Shown here: positions 17,695 through 27,700 of the stretch, one piece after another
Numbering within the stretch: the stretch's first letter is position 1
Layout of the letters: every line of letters starts with the position of its first letter
Source: CBDDKU01 sp965230375
GTDB lineage: Bacteria > Bacteroidota > Bacteroidia > Flavobacteriales_D > Cryomorphaceae
Length of the DNA stretch: 64,000 bases
Reading direction: 5' to 3'
Assembly: GCA_965230375.1 (NCBI GenBank)
Contig: CBDDKU010000025.1
Coordinates: 1 to 64,000, forward strand
The notes under the pieces: generated by a model
The model's input: only the letters and a program-made list of their open reading frames with translations
Told to the model about the DNA's origin: nothing
The model's database searches: none
Translations under genes and position numbers: made by a program

Positions 17695-18123
17695 ATGGAT
17701 ATTGTAAAAGAAAAAGACAATGTTTCTGTACACTACACAGGTACATTAAACAACGGAGAAATCTTTGACTCGTCAAAAGGTAGAGAGCCATTGGCATTTA
17801 CTGTTGGAGCGGGTATGATGATTCCTGGGTTTGATAAAGCTGTAGTGGGGATGAAACTAAACGAAACCAAAAAAGTGACAATCTCTCCTGAAGATGCTTA
17901 TGGTGAAAAGCAGGAAGGACTGGTACAAAAAGTTGAAAAGACTCAACTTCCAGCCGACCTTCAACCAGAAGTAGGGCAGCAGCTTGCATCACAGCTTCCA
18001 AATGGACAGCAAATTCCTGTAACGGTTACTGATGTGGCTGAAGATTCAATTACCATAGATGCCAACCACCCACTAGCGGGTAAAGAGCTTACTTTCGAAA
18101 TTGAAATTGTAACGATTAACTAA
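17695..18123 (+). CDS. FKBP-type peptidyl-prolyl isomerase, SlyD-like
   Basis: Cytoplasmic protein of 142 residues that would speed proline isomerisation and act as a folding helper. The FKBP part is VSVHYTGTLNNGEIFDSS, then FTVGAGMMIPGFDKAVVGM; the insert-in-flap domain follows (residues about 70-125, from SPEDAYGE). The C-terminal metal-binding His tail of E. coli SlyD is absent. The start at 17695 gives the usual family length and follows the -7 box; the longer open frame upstream overlaps the plsC promoter. Its stop overlaps the convergent rhomboid stop by four bases. Confidence 0.9.
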   Translation: MDIVKEKDNVSVHYTGTLNNGEIFDSSKGREPLAFTVGAGMMIPGFDKAVVGMKLNETKKVTISPEDAYGEKQEGLVQKVEKTQLPADLQPEVGQQLASQLPNGQQIPVTVTDVAEDSITIDANHPLAGKELTFEIEIVTIN

Positions 18124-18848
18124 GACTCGTCTTCCTTTCGAGGAATGTACGTATAAGATATATGATAACCGCCGGGGCGCTCCGCTTCGGCGGTTTCATT
18201 TTCATCTAATTCCATCTCCAGTTCCCTTTCAATCTCCTCATCAATTTCCCATTGATACTTTCGCTTCACCGGTCCTTGATTGCGATATAAGAAACCAAGT
18301 GCTAGTCCAGACAGTCCACCCCACAAATGTCCTTCCCAACTAATTGTGGGGTCGACGGGTAAGACACCCCACCAGAGCCCCCCATACATAAAGGCTACAA
18401 GCAAGGAAAGCGAAGCGACTTTCTTTTCTCTCCTCAACCAGCCACTAATAAATAGGAATGCGGCAAGCCCATAGACAACCCCGCTCGCTCCGATGTGATA
18501 GGAAGGACGCCCTGATATCCAAAGCCAAATTCCACTCATCAAATAGATTCCGATCAGCGTTTTCCAGGCAATGGGACGATAAAACTTAAATAGGGCCCAA
18601 CCCAGTACCAACATGGGTACAGAATTGTTCATCAAATGCTCCCACGATCCGTGAATAAAGGGAATAGTGAATATACCGAGAAGTCCCTTGGCTGTTCTCG
18701 GGTATAGACCGTATCTGGAAAAGCTATATCCCGTTTCTACCGAAATCAAATAAACAGCCCACATGATTACCACAAGCAGCAATGGAACGCCTAAGTGGTT
18801 CCAAAAACCCGGATAGGTATCCGGCTCTCTTGTGGTAGACCTTCTCAT
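18120..18848 (-). CDS. Rhomboid-family intramembrane serine protease
   Basis: Membrane protein of 242 residues that would cleave membrane substrates. The rhomboid signatures are HGSWEHLMNN (His 66 and 71), the catalytic serine in GASG (Ser 122) and the catalytic histidine in WEGHLWGG (His 174). About six hydrophobic helices span residues 20-190. The last 45 residues form an acidic cytoplasmic tail. Its start overlaps the stop of the DjlA-like gene by four bases; it is the last gene of the six-gene htpG run, consistent with a membrane-protein quality-control role (inference). Confidence 0.9.
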   Translation of the reverse strand: MRRSTTREPDTYPGFWNHLGVPLLLVVIMWAVYLISVETGYSFSRYGLYPRTAKGLLGIFTIPFIHGSWEHLMNNSVPMLVLGWALFKFYRPIAWKTLIGIYLMSGIWLWISGRPSYHIGASGVVYGLAAFLFISGWLRREKKVASLSLLVAFMYGGLWWGVLPVDPTISWEGHLWGGLSGLALGFLYRNQGPVKRKYQWEIDEEIERELEMELDENETAEAERPGGYHISYTYIPRKEDES

Positions 18849-19582
18849 TTTATACAGCGCTCTTTCTTAATGGCCTCGTAGGCTTTTTGCACTTCTATAA
18901 ATTTCTCTTCAGCAGCTTCGCGAATCTCGGGCCCAAGCTCACTTAACTTATCAGGGTGATATTTAAGTGCCATTTTCCGATAGGCCTTCTTGATTTCCTG
19001 TTCGGTCGAGTTTTCATCGATTTCCAAAATCTTGTACGCCGAATGTGAGTCGTGTCCAAACATGGCGCGAATCGATTCGTAGTCCTTTTGGCTTATCCCG
19101 AGGTACCGTGCGATATTCTCAATGGTCCTCACTTCAGCCGAGTCGAGTTTATCATCTGCCATGGCAATCCCAAAGACATAGTGGATAAGCTGAAGCCGCA
19201 TGGCGTGATCCATATTTCCCTTGATCTGAAGGCATACGTCTCGCAGGGGTAGGGGCTGTTTCAGAATCTGCCGTAAGAGCAGCATTTGCTCTTTGGCTTT
19301 GGCACTGCCAAATTGCTTCGACATAAACTGATGGACGTACTCAAGTTCCGACTTCATCACTTTATTGTCGGCCTTCATCACGGCTGCCGACAATACGAGT
19401 AAGCTTGCAACAAAATCGTTAGCAGTAGTGTGATGCGAACGTCTTTGCGTGTAGACAGTTTGAACACCTTCAGTCGAAGTGTTCTTAATCATAGATCCTA
19501 CAGCAAAACCTAGAATGGCTCCGATCGGGCCACCCAGTACCCAGCCTACACCACCTCCAATAAGATTCAAATACTTTTTCAT
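18845..19582 (-). CDS. DjlA-like TerB/DnaJ-domain co-chaperone
   Basis: Protein of 245 residues. A Gly-rich N-terminal membrane segment (GGGVGWVLGGPIGAILGFAVG, about 8-30) is followed by a TerB-like helical domain (about 55-165) and a C-terminal J domain with YHPDKLSELG (HPD motif). This order is that of DjlA, which is anchored in the inner membrane and stimulates DnaK. Gene order with htpG suggests a membrane stress unit. It lies 11 bases after the TPM gene and overlaps the rhomboid start. Confidence 0.88.
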   Translation of the reverse strand: MKKYLNLIGGGVGWVLGGPIGAILGFAVGSMIKNTSTEGVQTVYTQRRSHHTTANDFVASLLVLSAAVMKADNKVMKSELEYVHQFMSKQFGSAKAKEQMLLLRQILKQPLPLRDVCLQIKGNMDHAMRLQLIHYVFGIAMADDKLDSAEVRTIENIARYLGISQKDYESIRAMFGHDSHSAYKILEIDENSTEQEIKKAYRKMALKYHPDKLSELGPEIREAAEEKFIEVQKAYEAIKKERCIK

Positions 19583-19593
19583 TCTGTTTCTTT

Positions 19594-20418
19594 TTACCAG
19601 CTTCCTCCGGCTCCACCGCCTCCAAAACTTCCGCCACCGAATCCGCCGAATCCGCCAAAGCTACCAGAGCCACTGGAGAAGTTTCCATAAGATCCTCTGT
19701 GAGATCTACTCGCTGAGTTCATTAGCGCCCAGGCGGCCCAAAAGCCAAGGTGGTTGTTTCGGGCGTAGGATCGCGTTTTGGAGTAACGGATCATAAACCA
19801 GATGAATATGAAGAATAGAATGGGGAGCAAAGAGAGGATTCCACCTTTCCTATCTTTTTTCTGATAGTCCTTGTAGCTGTACTCTCCGGCAGCTAATTCC
19901 ATCAAAACCGTTGTAGCTTGATCGATCCCGGCGTAAAAATTCTCCCCACGAAACCGAGGGATCATCTCATTTTCAACGATTACTTTGGCCGTGGCATCGG
20001 GAATAGCACCTTCGAGTCCATAACCCGTGGCGATAAAAGCTTGCCCTCGCGAATCACTCGTTTTTGGCTTAACCAACACGACTATTCCATTGTCGAGTTT
20101 GCCTTGACCAACTCCCCATTTCTCTCCAATGGCGTAGGCGGTCATTGCCGCATCACCTTCACAAAGCTCCAAAATGGTAACGATCAAAATCTGATTACTC
20201 GTTTCCTGATTAAACTGAATCAGCTTTTGATTTAGCAAAGCTTCTTCTCGATCAGTAAGCAAGCCAGCTTGATCGGCCACAAGTCCTTGTGGTTTTTTGG
20301 GGTAGCAATCATCAGCATTTATGTGCAAAGGACTGAGAACCCCAAAACAGATGGCAATCAGACTAAGACCAAACCACTTTCGGAAATGCGGACTACTATT
20401 TACCAAATGAAATCTCAT
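19594..20418 (-). CDS. Secreted/membrane TPM-domain protein with Gly-rich tail
   Basis: Protein of 274 residues with a signal peptide (about 1-35), a TPM (TLP18.3/Psb32/MOLO-1) domain at about 45-175 (VADQAGLLTDREEALL, LDNGIVVLV, FIATGYGLEGAIPDA), a membrane helix near 193-210 and a Gly/Ser-rich tail ending GGGGAGGSW. TPM proteins are often encoded beside lemA; some act as phosphatases or help repair membrane complexes, but the bacterial role is unsettled. Its start overlaps the second TPM gene by 23 bases. Confidence 0.87.
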   Translation of the reverse strand: MRFHLVNSSPHFRKWFGLSLIAICFGVLSPLHINADDCYPKKPQGLVADQAGLLTDREEALLNQKLIQFNQETSNQILIVTILELCEGDAAMTAYAIGEKWGVGQGKLDNGIVVLVKPKTSDSRGQAFIATGYGLEGAIPDATAKVIVENEMIPRFRGENFYAGIDQATTVLMELAAGEYSYKDYQKKDRKGGILSLLPILFFIFIWFMIRYSKTRSYARNNHLGFWAAWALMNSASRSHRGSYGNFSSGSGSFGGFGGFGGGSFGGGGAGGSW

Positions 20419-20830
20419 TACTCAACTCGTTTATGTCGTCTTCCTGCCAAGGGAAGTGATCTTTTAATTGTTCACCCGCTTTGATGATACCGTCGCTCAG
20501 TCCACCTGCGTAATCCTTGTCTTTGAATGCCTGTATAAGGTGATCCTTTATCTGATCCCAGAAACCTTTTGGAACCACGGCATTAATTCCCGCATCTCCC
20601 AGAATAGCGAGTTTGTGATCTTCAATGCTCACATAAAACAAAACTCCATTGCGGAGTTTCGTTTTATGCATTTCAAGTTGTTCGAATACAAAGGCCGCCC
20701 GATCGAGCACCTCTTCGTGACACTTACGTTCGATGTGTACCCGTATTTCACCACTGCTTTCCTTTTCAGCCGTAGCTATAGCATTGGTGATCTGCTTTTT
20801 TTGAGCCTCTGTAAAAAATGATTCAGCCAT
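20396..20830 (-). CDS. Short TPM-domain protein
   Basis: Protein of 144 residues made up almost entirely of one TPM domain (FTEAQKKQITNAIATAEKES, GEIRVHIERKC, NGVLFYVSIEDHKLAILGD, GLSDGIIKAGEQLKDHFP) with no signal peptide or membrane helix, so probably cytoplasmic. It sits between lemA (one base away) and the larger TPM gene (23-base overlap). The lemA-TPM-TPM order is conserved in Bacteroidetes. Confidence 0.87.
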   Translation of the reverse strand: MAESFFTEAQKKQITNAIATAEKESSGEIRVHIERKCHEEVLDRAAFVFEQLEMHKTKLRNGVLFYVSIEDHKLAILGDAGINAVVPKGFWDQIKDHLIQAFKDKDYAGGLSDGIIKAGEQLKDHFPWQEDDINELSNEISFGK

Positions 20831-20831
20831 A

Positions 20832-21401
20832 TTAAAACGCTACCTCCGGAGCTTGCTCTGATCCAGCTTCTGCTTCGAAGTATCCTTTCTTTTCGAAGTC
20901 AAACATGTTGGCAACGATGTTCTTCGGAAACTTGCGGATATAGGTGTTGTAGTCTTGTACTGTCGCATTAAACTTGTCTCGGGCCACGCTTATTCGGTTC
21001 TCAGTTCCCTCAAGCTGCGCTTGAAGCTGACTGAATTGACTCGAAGCCTTCAAATCGGGATATCGCTCTACCGAAACTAGTAATCTCGACAAAGCCCCCG
21101 AAAGCTCAGATTGAGCTTCCTGATACTTTGCAATATTGTCCGGGCTTAGCTCATCCGCTTTGATATTCACACTGGTTGCTTTGGATCGAGCTTCGATCAC
21201 TGCAGTCAATGTTTCCTGCTCAAAATCAGCATAACCCTTTACGGTGGCAACCAGGTTTGGAATCAAATCACTCCTTCTCTGGTACTGGGTCTCCACATTA
21301 GCCCAGGCCTTTGTGATAGACTCGTCTTTCTCCACCATGCTATTGTATCCGCATGATGAAAGGGTAATGGCCCCGAGGAATATAATTATGAATTTTCTCA
21401 T
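20832..21401 (-). CDS. lemA: LemA-family lipoprotein
   Basis: Protein of 189 residues with a signal peptide and lipobox SSCG (Cys 17), then a long four-helix bundle typical of LemA (QYQRRSDLIPNLVATVKGY, EQETLTAVIEARSKA, ELSGALSRLLVSVERYPDLKAS, FNATVQDYNTYIRKFP). The biochemical role of LemA is not settled. It is separated by four bases from htpG upstream and by one base from the TPM gene downstream, which places it in the htpG run. Confidence 0.92.
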   Translation of the reverse strand: MRKFIIIFLGAITLSSCGYNSMVEKDESITKAWANVETQYQRRSDLIPNLVATVKGYADFEQETLTAVIEARSKATSVNIKADELSPDNIAKYQEAQSELSGALSRLLVSVERYPDLKASSQFSQLQAQLEGTENRISVARDKFNATVQDYNTYIRKFPKNIVANMFDFEKKGYFEAEAGSEQAPEVAF

Positions 21402-21405
21402 TTTC

Positions 21406-23298
21406 TTATTTGATTAAGTCTACACTGCGATTGATGAAATTGCTCAGCGCTTCGCCTTTCAACATGTTTTGAGAAAGCATGGCCAGATCCACAACTTGGT
21501 CTACTAACTGCTTCTTCTTGTCTCCATTCGACTCGTTTGCTATTTCCACAATCAATGGGTGATTTGAATTCACCACAAGGTTGTACATTTCTGGAATTGC
21601 CCCAAACATATTTCCACCACCGGTCATCTGCTGCTCTTTCATCCGACGCATAAACTCGGCTTGCGTGATGATCATAGGTTGATCTTTCTCGCTCATAGAT
21701 GCAAATTGAACGTTGAATTTCTCCTTCTCTATACTTCCTTCAATCACTGGTTTTAAGCCTTCTTGCTCATCTTCGCTCAACTTAGATGGAATGTCTTCTT
21801 CCTTCTGAATAAGCTTGTCGATCGTGTCGGCATCTACACGTGCAAAACTGGTGTTTTCCAGCTTCTGTTCTAGCTTACTTACTACATGACTGGTAAGCGC
21901 GCTATCCATAATGGCAACATCGTAGTCTCGGTTTTTAGCGGCTGCGATAAAACTGTGTTGCTCCTTCTCGTCGTTGGCGTATAGTACTACGAGCTTGTCG
22001 TCCTTGTCTTTCTGGTTCCCTTCAATCTTGGCTTTGTACTCGTCCAGTGTATAGAACTTGCCATCAACCGACTTAATAAGGTAGAACTTTAGTGCTTTCT
22101 CGTAAAACTTCTCATCCGTGAGCATTCCAAATTCGATAAAGATCTTTATGTCTTCCCATTTCGATTCGAAATCAGCGCGGTCAGTTTTAAACATACTGCC
22201 CAGTTTATCGGCAACCTTCTTGGTGATGTGAGATGAAATCTTCTTCACATTTCCATCTTCCTGAAGGTATGAGCGAGATACGTTGAGTGGAATGTCTGGC
22301 GAGTCGATTACCCCGTGAAGGAGAGTCAAAAACTCAGGGACGATATTCTCTACATTATCGGTGATAAACACCTGATTGCTGTAAAGGCTAATCTTGTTTT
22401 TCTGCATCTCAAAGTTGTTCTTCAACTTTGGGAAGTACAGGATTCCCGTTAGGTTAAAAGGGAAATCTACGTTTAGGTGAATATGAAACAAAGGCTCGTC
22501 GAAAGTCATCGGGTAGAGCTCCCGATAAAATGACTTATAGTCGCCTTCTTCCAAATCAGAAGGGGCTTTGGTCCAGGCTGGGGAAGGGTTGTTGATGATA
22601 TTGTCTTCAACGATTTTCTCTTCCTTGCCACCTTCTACTTCATTTCCTTCAGCGTCTTTTTCTTTTTCGGTGCGATCTGTCGTTCCAAATTTGATTGGAA
22701 CAGGCAAGAACTTACAATATTTATCAAGGATTCCGTTGATGCGCGCATCTTCCAAAAACTCGACAGAGTCTTCGGCGATATGCAATACGATATCCGTCCC
22801 TTTTTCGGACTTCTCAATTTCCTCCATCTCATAGTTTGGACTTCCATCGCATGACCATTTCACAGCCTTAGCTCCATCTTTTTGAGAAAGAGTGAGGATA
22901 TCTACGCGCTCGGCAACCATAAATGCCGAGTAAAAACCGAGTCCAAAGTGACCGATAATCGCATTCTTCTGATCTGTGTCTTTGTATTTTTCTACAAACT
23001 CCTCTGCACCCGAAAAGGCAATTTGGTTGATGTATTTCTCCACTTCTTCACCCGTCATTCCGATTCCGTTATCGCGAATGATTAGTTTCTTGTTTTCCTT
23101 ATCGGCAATAACTTCCACCTTCAGGTTTTCAGTATTGGCAGTAATCTCGCCAAGAGAAGTGAGCGTTTTTACTTTTTGTGTGGCATCAACCGCATTAGAA
23201 ACCAACTCACGTAAGAAAATTTCGTGGTCTGAATAGAGAAATTTTTTGATGATTGGAAAGATGTTTTCCGTTTGAACGTTGATGTTTCCTTTTTGCAT
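21406..23298 (-). CDS. htpG: HtpG, Hsp90-family chaperone
   Basis: Full-length bacterial Hsp90 of 630 residues. The N-terminal ATP-binding domain (about 1-220) shows ELVSNAVDA, DNGIGM and GHFGLGFYSAFMVA; the middle domain (about 245-490) and C-terminal dimerisation domain follow. A charged insert near residues 207-228 (Lys/Glu-rich) joins the first two domains. It is the first gene of a minus-strand run with lemA, two TPM genes, a DjlA-like gene and a rhomboid gene. I did not find a clear TAnnTTTG box upstream. Confidence 0.95.
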   Translation of the reverse strand: MQKGNINVQTENIFPIIKKFLYSDHEIFLRELVSNAVDATQKVKTLTSLGEITANTENLKVEVIADKENKKLIIRDNGIGMTGEEVEKYINQIAFSGAEEFVEKYKDTDQKNAIIGHFGLGFYSAFMVAERVDILTLSQKDGAKAVKWSCDGSPNYEMEEIEKSEKGTDIVLHIAEDSVEFLEDARINGILDKYCKFLPVPIKFGTTDRTEKEKDAEGNEVEGGKEEKIVEDNIINNPSPAWTKAPSDLEEGDYKSFYRELYPMTFDEPLFHIHLNVDFPFNLTGILYFPKLKNNFEMQKNKISLYSNQVFITDNVENIVPEFLTLLHGVIDSPDIPLNVSRSYLQEDGNVKKISSHITKKVADKLGSMFKTDRADFESKWEDIKIFIEFGMLTDEKFYEKALKFYLIKSVDGKFYTLDEYKAKIEGNQKDKDDKLVVLYANDEKEQHSFIAAAKNRDYDVAIMDSALTSHVVSKLEQKLENTSFARVDADTIDKLIQKEEDIPSKLSEDEQEGLKPVIEGSIEKEKFNVQFASMSEKDQPMIITQAEFMRRMKEQQMTGGGNMFGAIPEMYNLVVNSNHPLIVEIANESNGDKKKQLVDQVVDLAMLSQNMLKGEALSNFINRSVDLIK

Positions 23299-23430
23299 GA
23301 CTTTTCTTTTGTTGATGCATCACCGCTTTCAATTCATATGCCACGGACTGATGCCTGACAATTTGACTCTATTCAATCAATATTCCCTGTTACGCACTTT
23401 CATTTTGACACCCTGACATGTCCTTTTTTA

Positions 23431-23438
23431 TAATTTTG
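23431..23438 (+). promoter_or_regulatory. Probable -7 box (TAATTTTG) for the WD40 gene
   Basis: TAnnTTTG match seven bases before the ATG at 23445. A TTTG lies at 23404-23407, a longer gap than usual. It argues against the upstream ATG at 23418 as the start. Confidence 0.4.
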
Positions 23439-23444
23439 TCACCC

Positions 23445-24332
23445 ATGGACAGCCCAAAGTTTCTTGGTTCGATGCGAGGTCATGCCGGTGCAATCTACGC
23501 TCTTGGCAGCAGTGAGAATCTACTCTTTTCAGGCTCTGGTGATGGGATGCTTGGGTCTTGGTACATTGACACGCTGAAGCCATCGCCTTTTTCGGTGAAT
23601 GTCGGAAGCCCAATCTATGCCTTGGCTACCCATGGAGATCTGGTGATCATAGGGCAGGGCAGAGGCGGTATTCATGTTGTAGATCGGAAGGCGAAAAAGG
23701 AACTTCGTCTAATAGAGATTCACCAACAGGGCGTTTTCGATCTATTGGTCGATACTGAGAATAGCCACTTGTATTCTGCCGGGGGAAAGGGAAGTATTGG
23801 TGTTTTCGACTTAGACGACTTTAGGCTAAAAATCCAAATCCCCATATCGGATAAGAAAATTCGCCGCCTCGCCATATCTCCGGATTCCAAAAAGCTCTAT
23901 ATAGGTTCGAGCGATGGATACCTATATATATACGACACCGAGTATATGAATGAGCTCGCACAGTTTCGGGTTCATGATGGTGGTGTTTATGGTATTGTCC
24001 TCGATCAAAATGGCGAACTCATTACCACGGGTCGTGATGGCCACATTAGGAGCTGGGCTTCTACATCTGAGACCTACTCATCGGCCTGGGCAGTTCCAGC
24101 GCATAACTATGCGGTCTACGATATCTCAAAGCTCTCAGATACCACCTACGCAACCGCTAGCCGAGACAAGCAAGTCAAGGTTTGGTCTGAATCCAATTGG
24201 AAATCCCCTCAAAGACTGATTGAATCAGGTATGACCACACACAAATCATCTGTGAATACCCTTCTCCATAAAAACGGTATACTTTTTTCGGCTGGCGACG
24301 ATCAAGTGATTAAAGCCTGGGAAGTAAGTTGA
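23445..24332 (+). CDS. WD40-repeat protein
   Basis: Protein of 295 residues from the chosen ATG at 23445 (an upstream ATG at 23418 lies before the -7 box). It consists of WD40-type blades with recurring G-H-x-G-x-I-Y-A, S-G-S-x-D-G and final W-x-S or WEV: RGHAGAIYALGSSENLLFSG, RVHDGGVYGIVLDQNGELIT, TASRDKQVKVWSE, SAGDDQVIKAWEV. About seven blades can be counted, enough for one closed beta-propeller. There is no signal peptide. Such proteins are scaffolds; partners are not evident from the neighbours. Confidence 0.85.
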   Translation: MDSPKFLGSMRGHAGAIYALGSSENLLFSGSGDGMLGSWYIDTLKPSPFSVNVGSPIYALATHGDLVIIGQGRGGIHVVDRKAKKELRLIEIHQQGVFDLLVDTENSHLYSAGGKGSIGVFDLDDFRLKIQIPISDKKIRRLAISPDSKKLYIGSSDGYLYIYDTEYMNELAQFRVHDGGVYGIVLDQNGELITTGRDGHIRSWASTSETYSSAWAVPAHNYAVYDISKLSDTTYATASRDKQVKVWSESNWKSPQRLIESGMTTHKSSVNTLLHKNGILFSAGDDQVIKAWEVS

Positions 24333-24757
24333 GTCTTTTGTCTCGTTAAAAATGGGGAGCTTAACAATTATTTAATCATCAAGGCAGAATAAAGTAAGCT
24401 GCGCTCCGAAGGATATGCATCCCGCGACTCCATAGAGATGTAATATCTAAAGATCTGTATTCTCTGGGACTGCCTAGGTATTCAACGGATATGTATCCCT
24501 CGGTTGGGCAGAATATAGGATGCTGATTTCGAGAATCATCGGATGAAAACCGGAATTACATCCACTTTAAAATGGTTTCATTTCGCTATCGATATTCGAT
24601 ATATGAGTGAAAATTCCCGATTAATTGCTTAAAAAAAGCGTTGGGTATTGACAATAAGATGTTCGCAACTTATATTTGTCTCCGCATAAGTCTAAAAATA
24701 CACTAGGATGTTATGCAACAATCGATTAAATGAGTTTAAACTAATTCAAAAGATGCT
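24333..24757. other. Intergenic region with promoter for the giant VWA gene
   Basis: Gap of 425 bases. Only the promoter near 24647-24678 is recognisable. No short gene or strong terminator was seen. Confidence 0.5.
24647..24678 (+). promoter_or_regulatory. Bacteroidetes-type promoter for the VWA-repeat protein
   Basis: ATTG, 20 bases, then TATATTTG (24671-24678), a match to TAnnTTTG. The leader to the ATG at 24758 would be about 70-75 bases. Confidence 0.6.
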
Positions 24758-27700
24758 ATGAGACATTTTACGATTAACAATGTAAACGAGAGCTTACACT
24801 CTTGTAGAAAATTTACAACGGGGCTACTGCTGTTTACAGCGGCTGTCCTATTTCAGTTTACCTCAGTACACGCGCAAGTGGCTGTGGAGTCTGAGCATGA
24901 AGTAAGTACTAACCCAATTATTCAAATTGACCCTGTGGCTGCTGAGCTTGGTAACGCTACGGGCGCCAGAGGTAGTTTTGACGCAAAAAACCTTGTTGCG
25001 GCTGATGACAACCCGGATTTGTTTCTTGATTTAGCATGTGACCAGTTGAAGGTTACACTACTTCTTGATGAGTCAGGTTCAATTCTGAATAGAGATGGTA
25101 TTGAGCAAGTAGAAGACGCCACGATGGCACTTGCAAACGTACTTTTAGGAACAGATGCAAGACTTTCTATTGTTGAATTTGAAAATACCGCTCGAGTAAT
25201 TTTCAATCAAGTTCTTGTTACAGACGATGTTTTAAATGACCTTGAAGCATACCTGACTGGAGCTGGTCTAAATGGTGAGACATACGACCCGAGCAATGAC
25301 GGATTGAATCTACCATGCCCTGTTGGAAACACAAACTGGGAAGCTGGTCTTGATACCACATTATTTGAGACTGATCCAAACCTATTGGTTTTCTTGACTG
25401 ACGGAGAGCCAACTTCTTACTCTGTTGACCCAGGAGTCAATTCTTGTGGTTACGTTGTTACAGGTGGTTCTGAGCCGCTCAATCAAGCAATCGCTGCTGC
25501 TAACAATTTGAAAGGTAATGGAACCCATATTTTCACCTACGGGGTAGGAAATGGTATTGATGTTCCTAACCTTCAGGAGGTTTCAGGTACTGAAAATTTT
25601 GCCGATAACCCAGATATTTTCACTGCCGACTACTCTACAGGTTCTTTCGAAGATCTTGCAGATAATCTTTCTGCTGGTCTTAACTCAATTTGTGGAACTG
25701 AATTGTTGTTGACGAAAGAAGTTAACTTCACTGAAATTTGTCTAGATGGACAAGCCTTAGTATTTACTCTTACAGTTGAAAACACAGGTGGGTCTACAGA
25801 CTTTGTGGCGACTGAAGTATTACTTTCTGACACTTTCCCTGCTGCATTCACAAACCTTTCTATTTCAGGTGCTGTTCCTGCAGGAGCTGAATTGAATGGC
25901 CAAGTTCTAACCTACGATATTGGTACACTCGCGGTAAACGAGTCAAAAACGATACAGATTGAAGCCACTTTTAGTGGAACAAATGGCACATACACGAATG
26001 TTGCTTATGCAGATGCTTCTAATGCTTTGGAAGTTGAGGATGATGCAACTGTGACTTTGAGCGATGAATTTAGTTATACTGAATCGATTGTTTCATGTAA
26101 CTCTTATACAGTGGTTCCTGGCGACTGGGTTTTAAACCCGTCTGTGCCTGGGGAGCAAATTCTGGACTCAGAAGAGTCTCCTTTTGTAGTTGTAATTGAA
26201 GGTGAAACTGAATCGGGTTGTCCGAAGACTGTGACATTGAATGTTACAGTTAATGAAGCTGAAGAACTTCCGCTCGATGAAATCACTAGCTGTGGTCCTT
26301 ATGAGTGGGATGCTAATGATAATGGAGAATATGACCCAGAAACAGAACCAACTTACACAGAGTCTGGTGACTATGAGTTGATTATCACAAACGAATTTGG
26401 TCTTTGTCAGGTAGCAACTCTAAGCCTTACAGTAGAAGAAGTTCCCGAAACTGTTGAGTTTGAAGACACTTATTGTGGTCCCCTATTGAACCCAATTACT
26501 TTTGAAGTTGGTTATACTCCTGTAGTTGATGGAGTTGATGATATAGTTTGGGATGGGGCTCCATTTACAACGAGCGGAGTTTACACTGGAACGCTTTCTA
26601 TAGAAGGAAGCTGTGATCAAACTTTTATTGTATACCTCACTCTAAACTCGGATGAGCTTATCGGTGAACCATGTCCGCTTTCAGGTGATGAGCCAGGTAG
26701 TTTTTCAGGTCTGACAACTGCAGACTGTGGATGTGAAGATAATCCAACTTTTGACTGTCCTCAACTTCAGGCAAACATCGGAGATGCTTGTGATGATGGT
26801 GATGACAACACAGAAAACGACATGATCGATGCTAACTGTGACTGTGTTGGTACGATTGTTTATGACTGTGAAGACCTTCAGGCAAACATCGGAGATTCTT
26901 GTGATGATGGTGATGACAACACAGAAAACGATATGATCGATGCTAACTGTGACTGTGTTGGTACAATTGTTTATGACTGTGAAGACCTTCAAGCAAACAT
27001 CGGAGATGCTTGTGATGATGGAGACGACAACACAGAAAACGACATGATCGATGCTAACTGTGATTGTGTTGGTACGATTGTTTATGACTGTGAAGACCTT
27101 CAAGCAAACATCGGAGATGCTTGTGATGATGGAGATGATAACACAGAAAACGACATGATCGATGCTAACTGTGATTGTGTTGGTACAATTGTTTATGACT
27201 GTGAAGACCTTCAAGCAAACATCGGAGATGCTTGTGATGATGGAGATGATAATACGGAGAACGACATGATCGATGCTAACTGTGATTGTGTTGGTACAAT
27301 TGTTTATGACTGTGAAGACCTTCAGGCAAACATCGGAGATACTTGTGATGATGGTGACGATAACACAGAAAACGATTTGATCGATGCCAACTGTGGATGT
27401 GCTGGAACACCTATTTTCGAATGCCCTGATCTTCAGGCAAACAATGGTGATGCATGTGAAACTGATTTAGGTCAAGCAGGTGTTATTGTAGATTGCGCTT
27501 GTCAACCGAATAACAACCCAGATGTAGTTGATTGCGATGACTGGGTAACATTCTTGTCAGATGCTGATGGTAGTGGAGAAACTGATGTTTACGGAGTAGA
27601 ACTCGTAGGTGGAAATGCTAATTTGACTTACCTGGCTTCAGTTGGATATGGTGCACACATTGCATACAATTCAAATGACAACCTGATCTACGTTGTGAAA

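Noticed and set aside
23299..23417. Possible heat-shock operator (CIRCE-like) upstream of htpG
   Set aside because: No long inverted repeat with the CIRCE spacing is present; only short imperfect palindromes are seen.
26705..27214. Long minus-strand open frame of 169 codons opposite the tandem repeats
   Set aside because: It is the mirror of the 111-bp repeats; the plus-strand frame is the one with a signal peptide, VWA domain and sorting domain.
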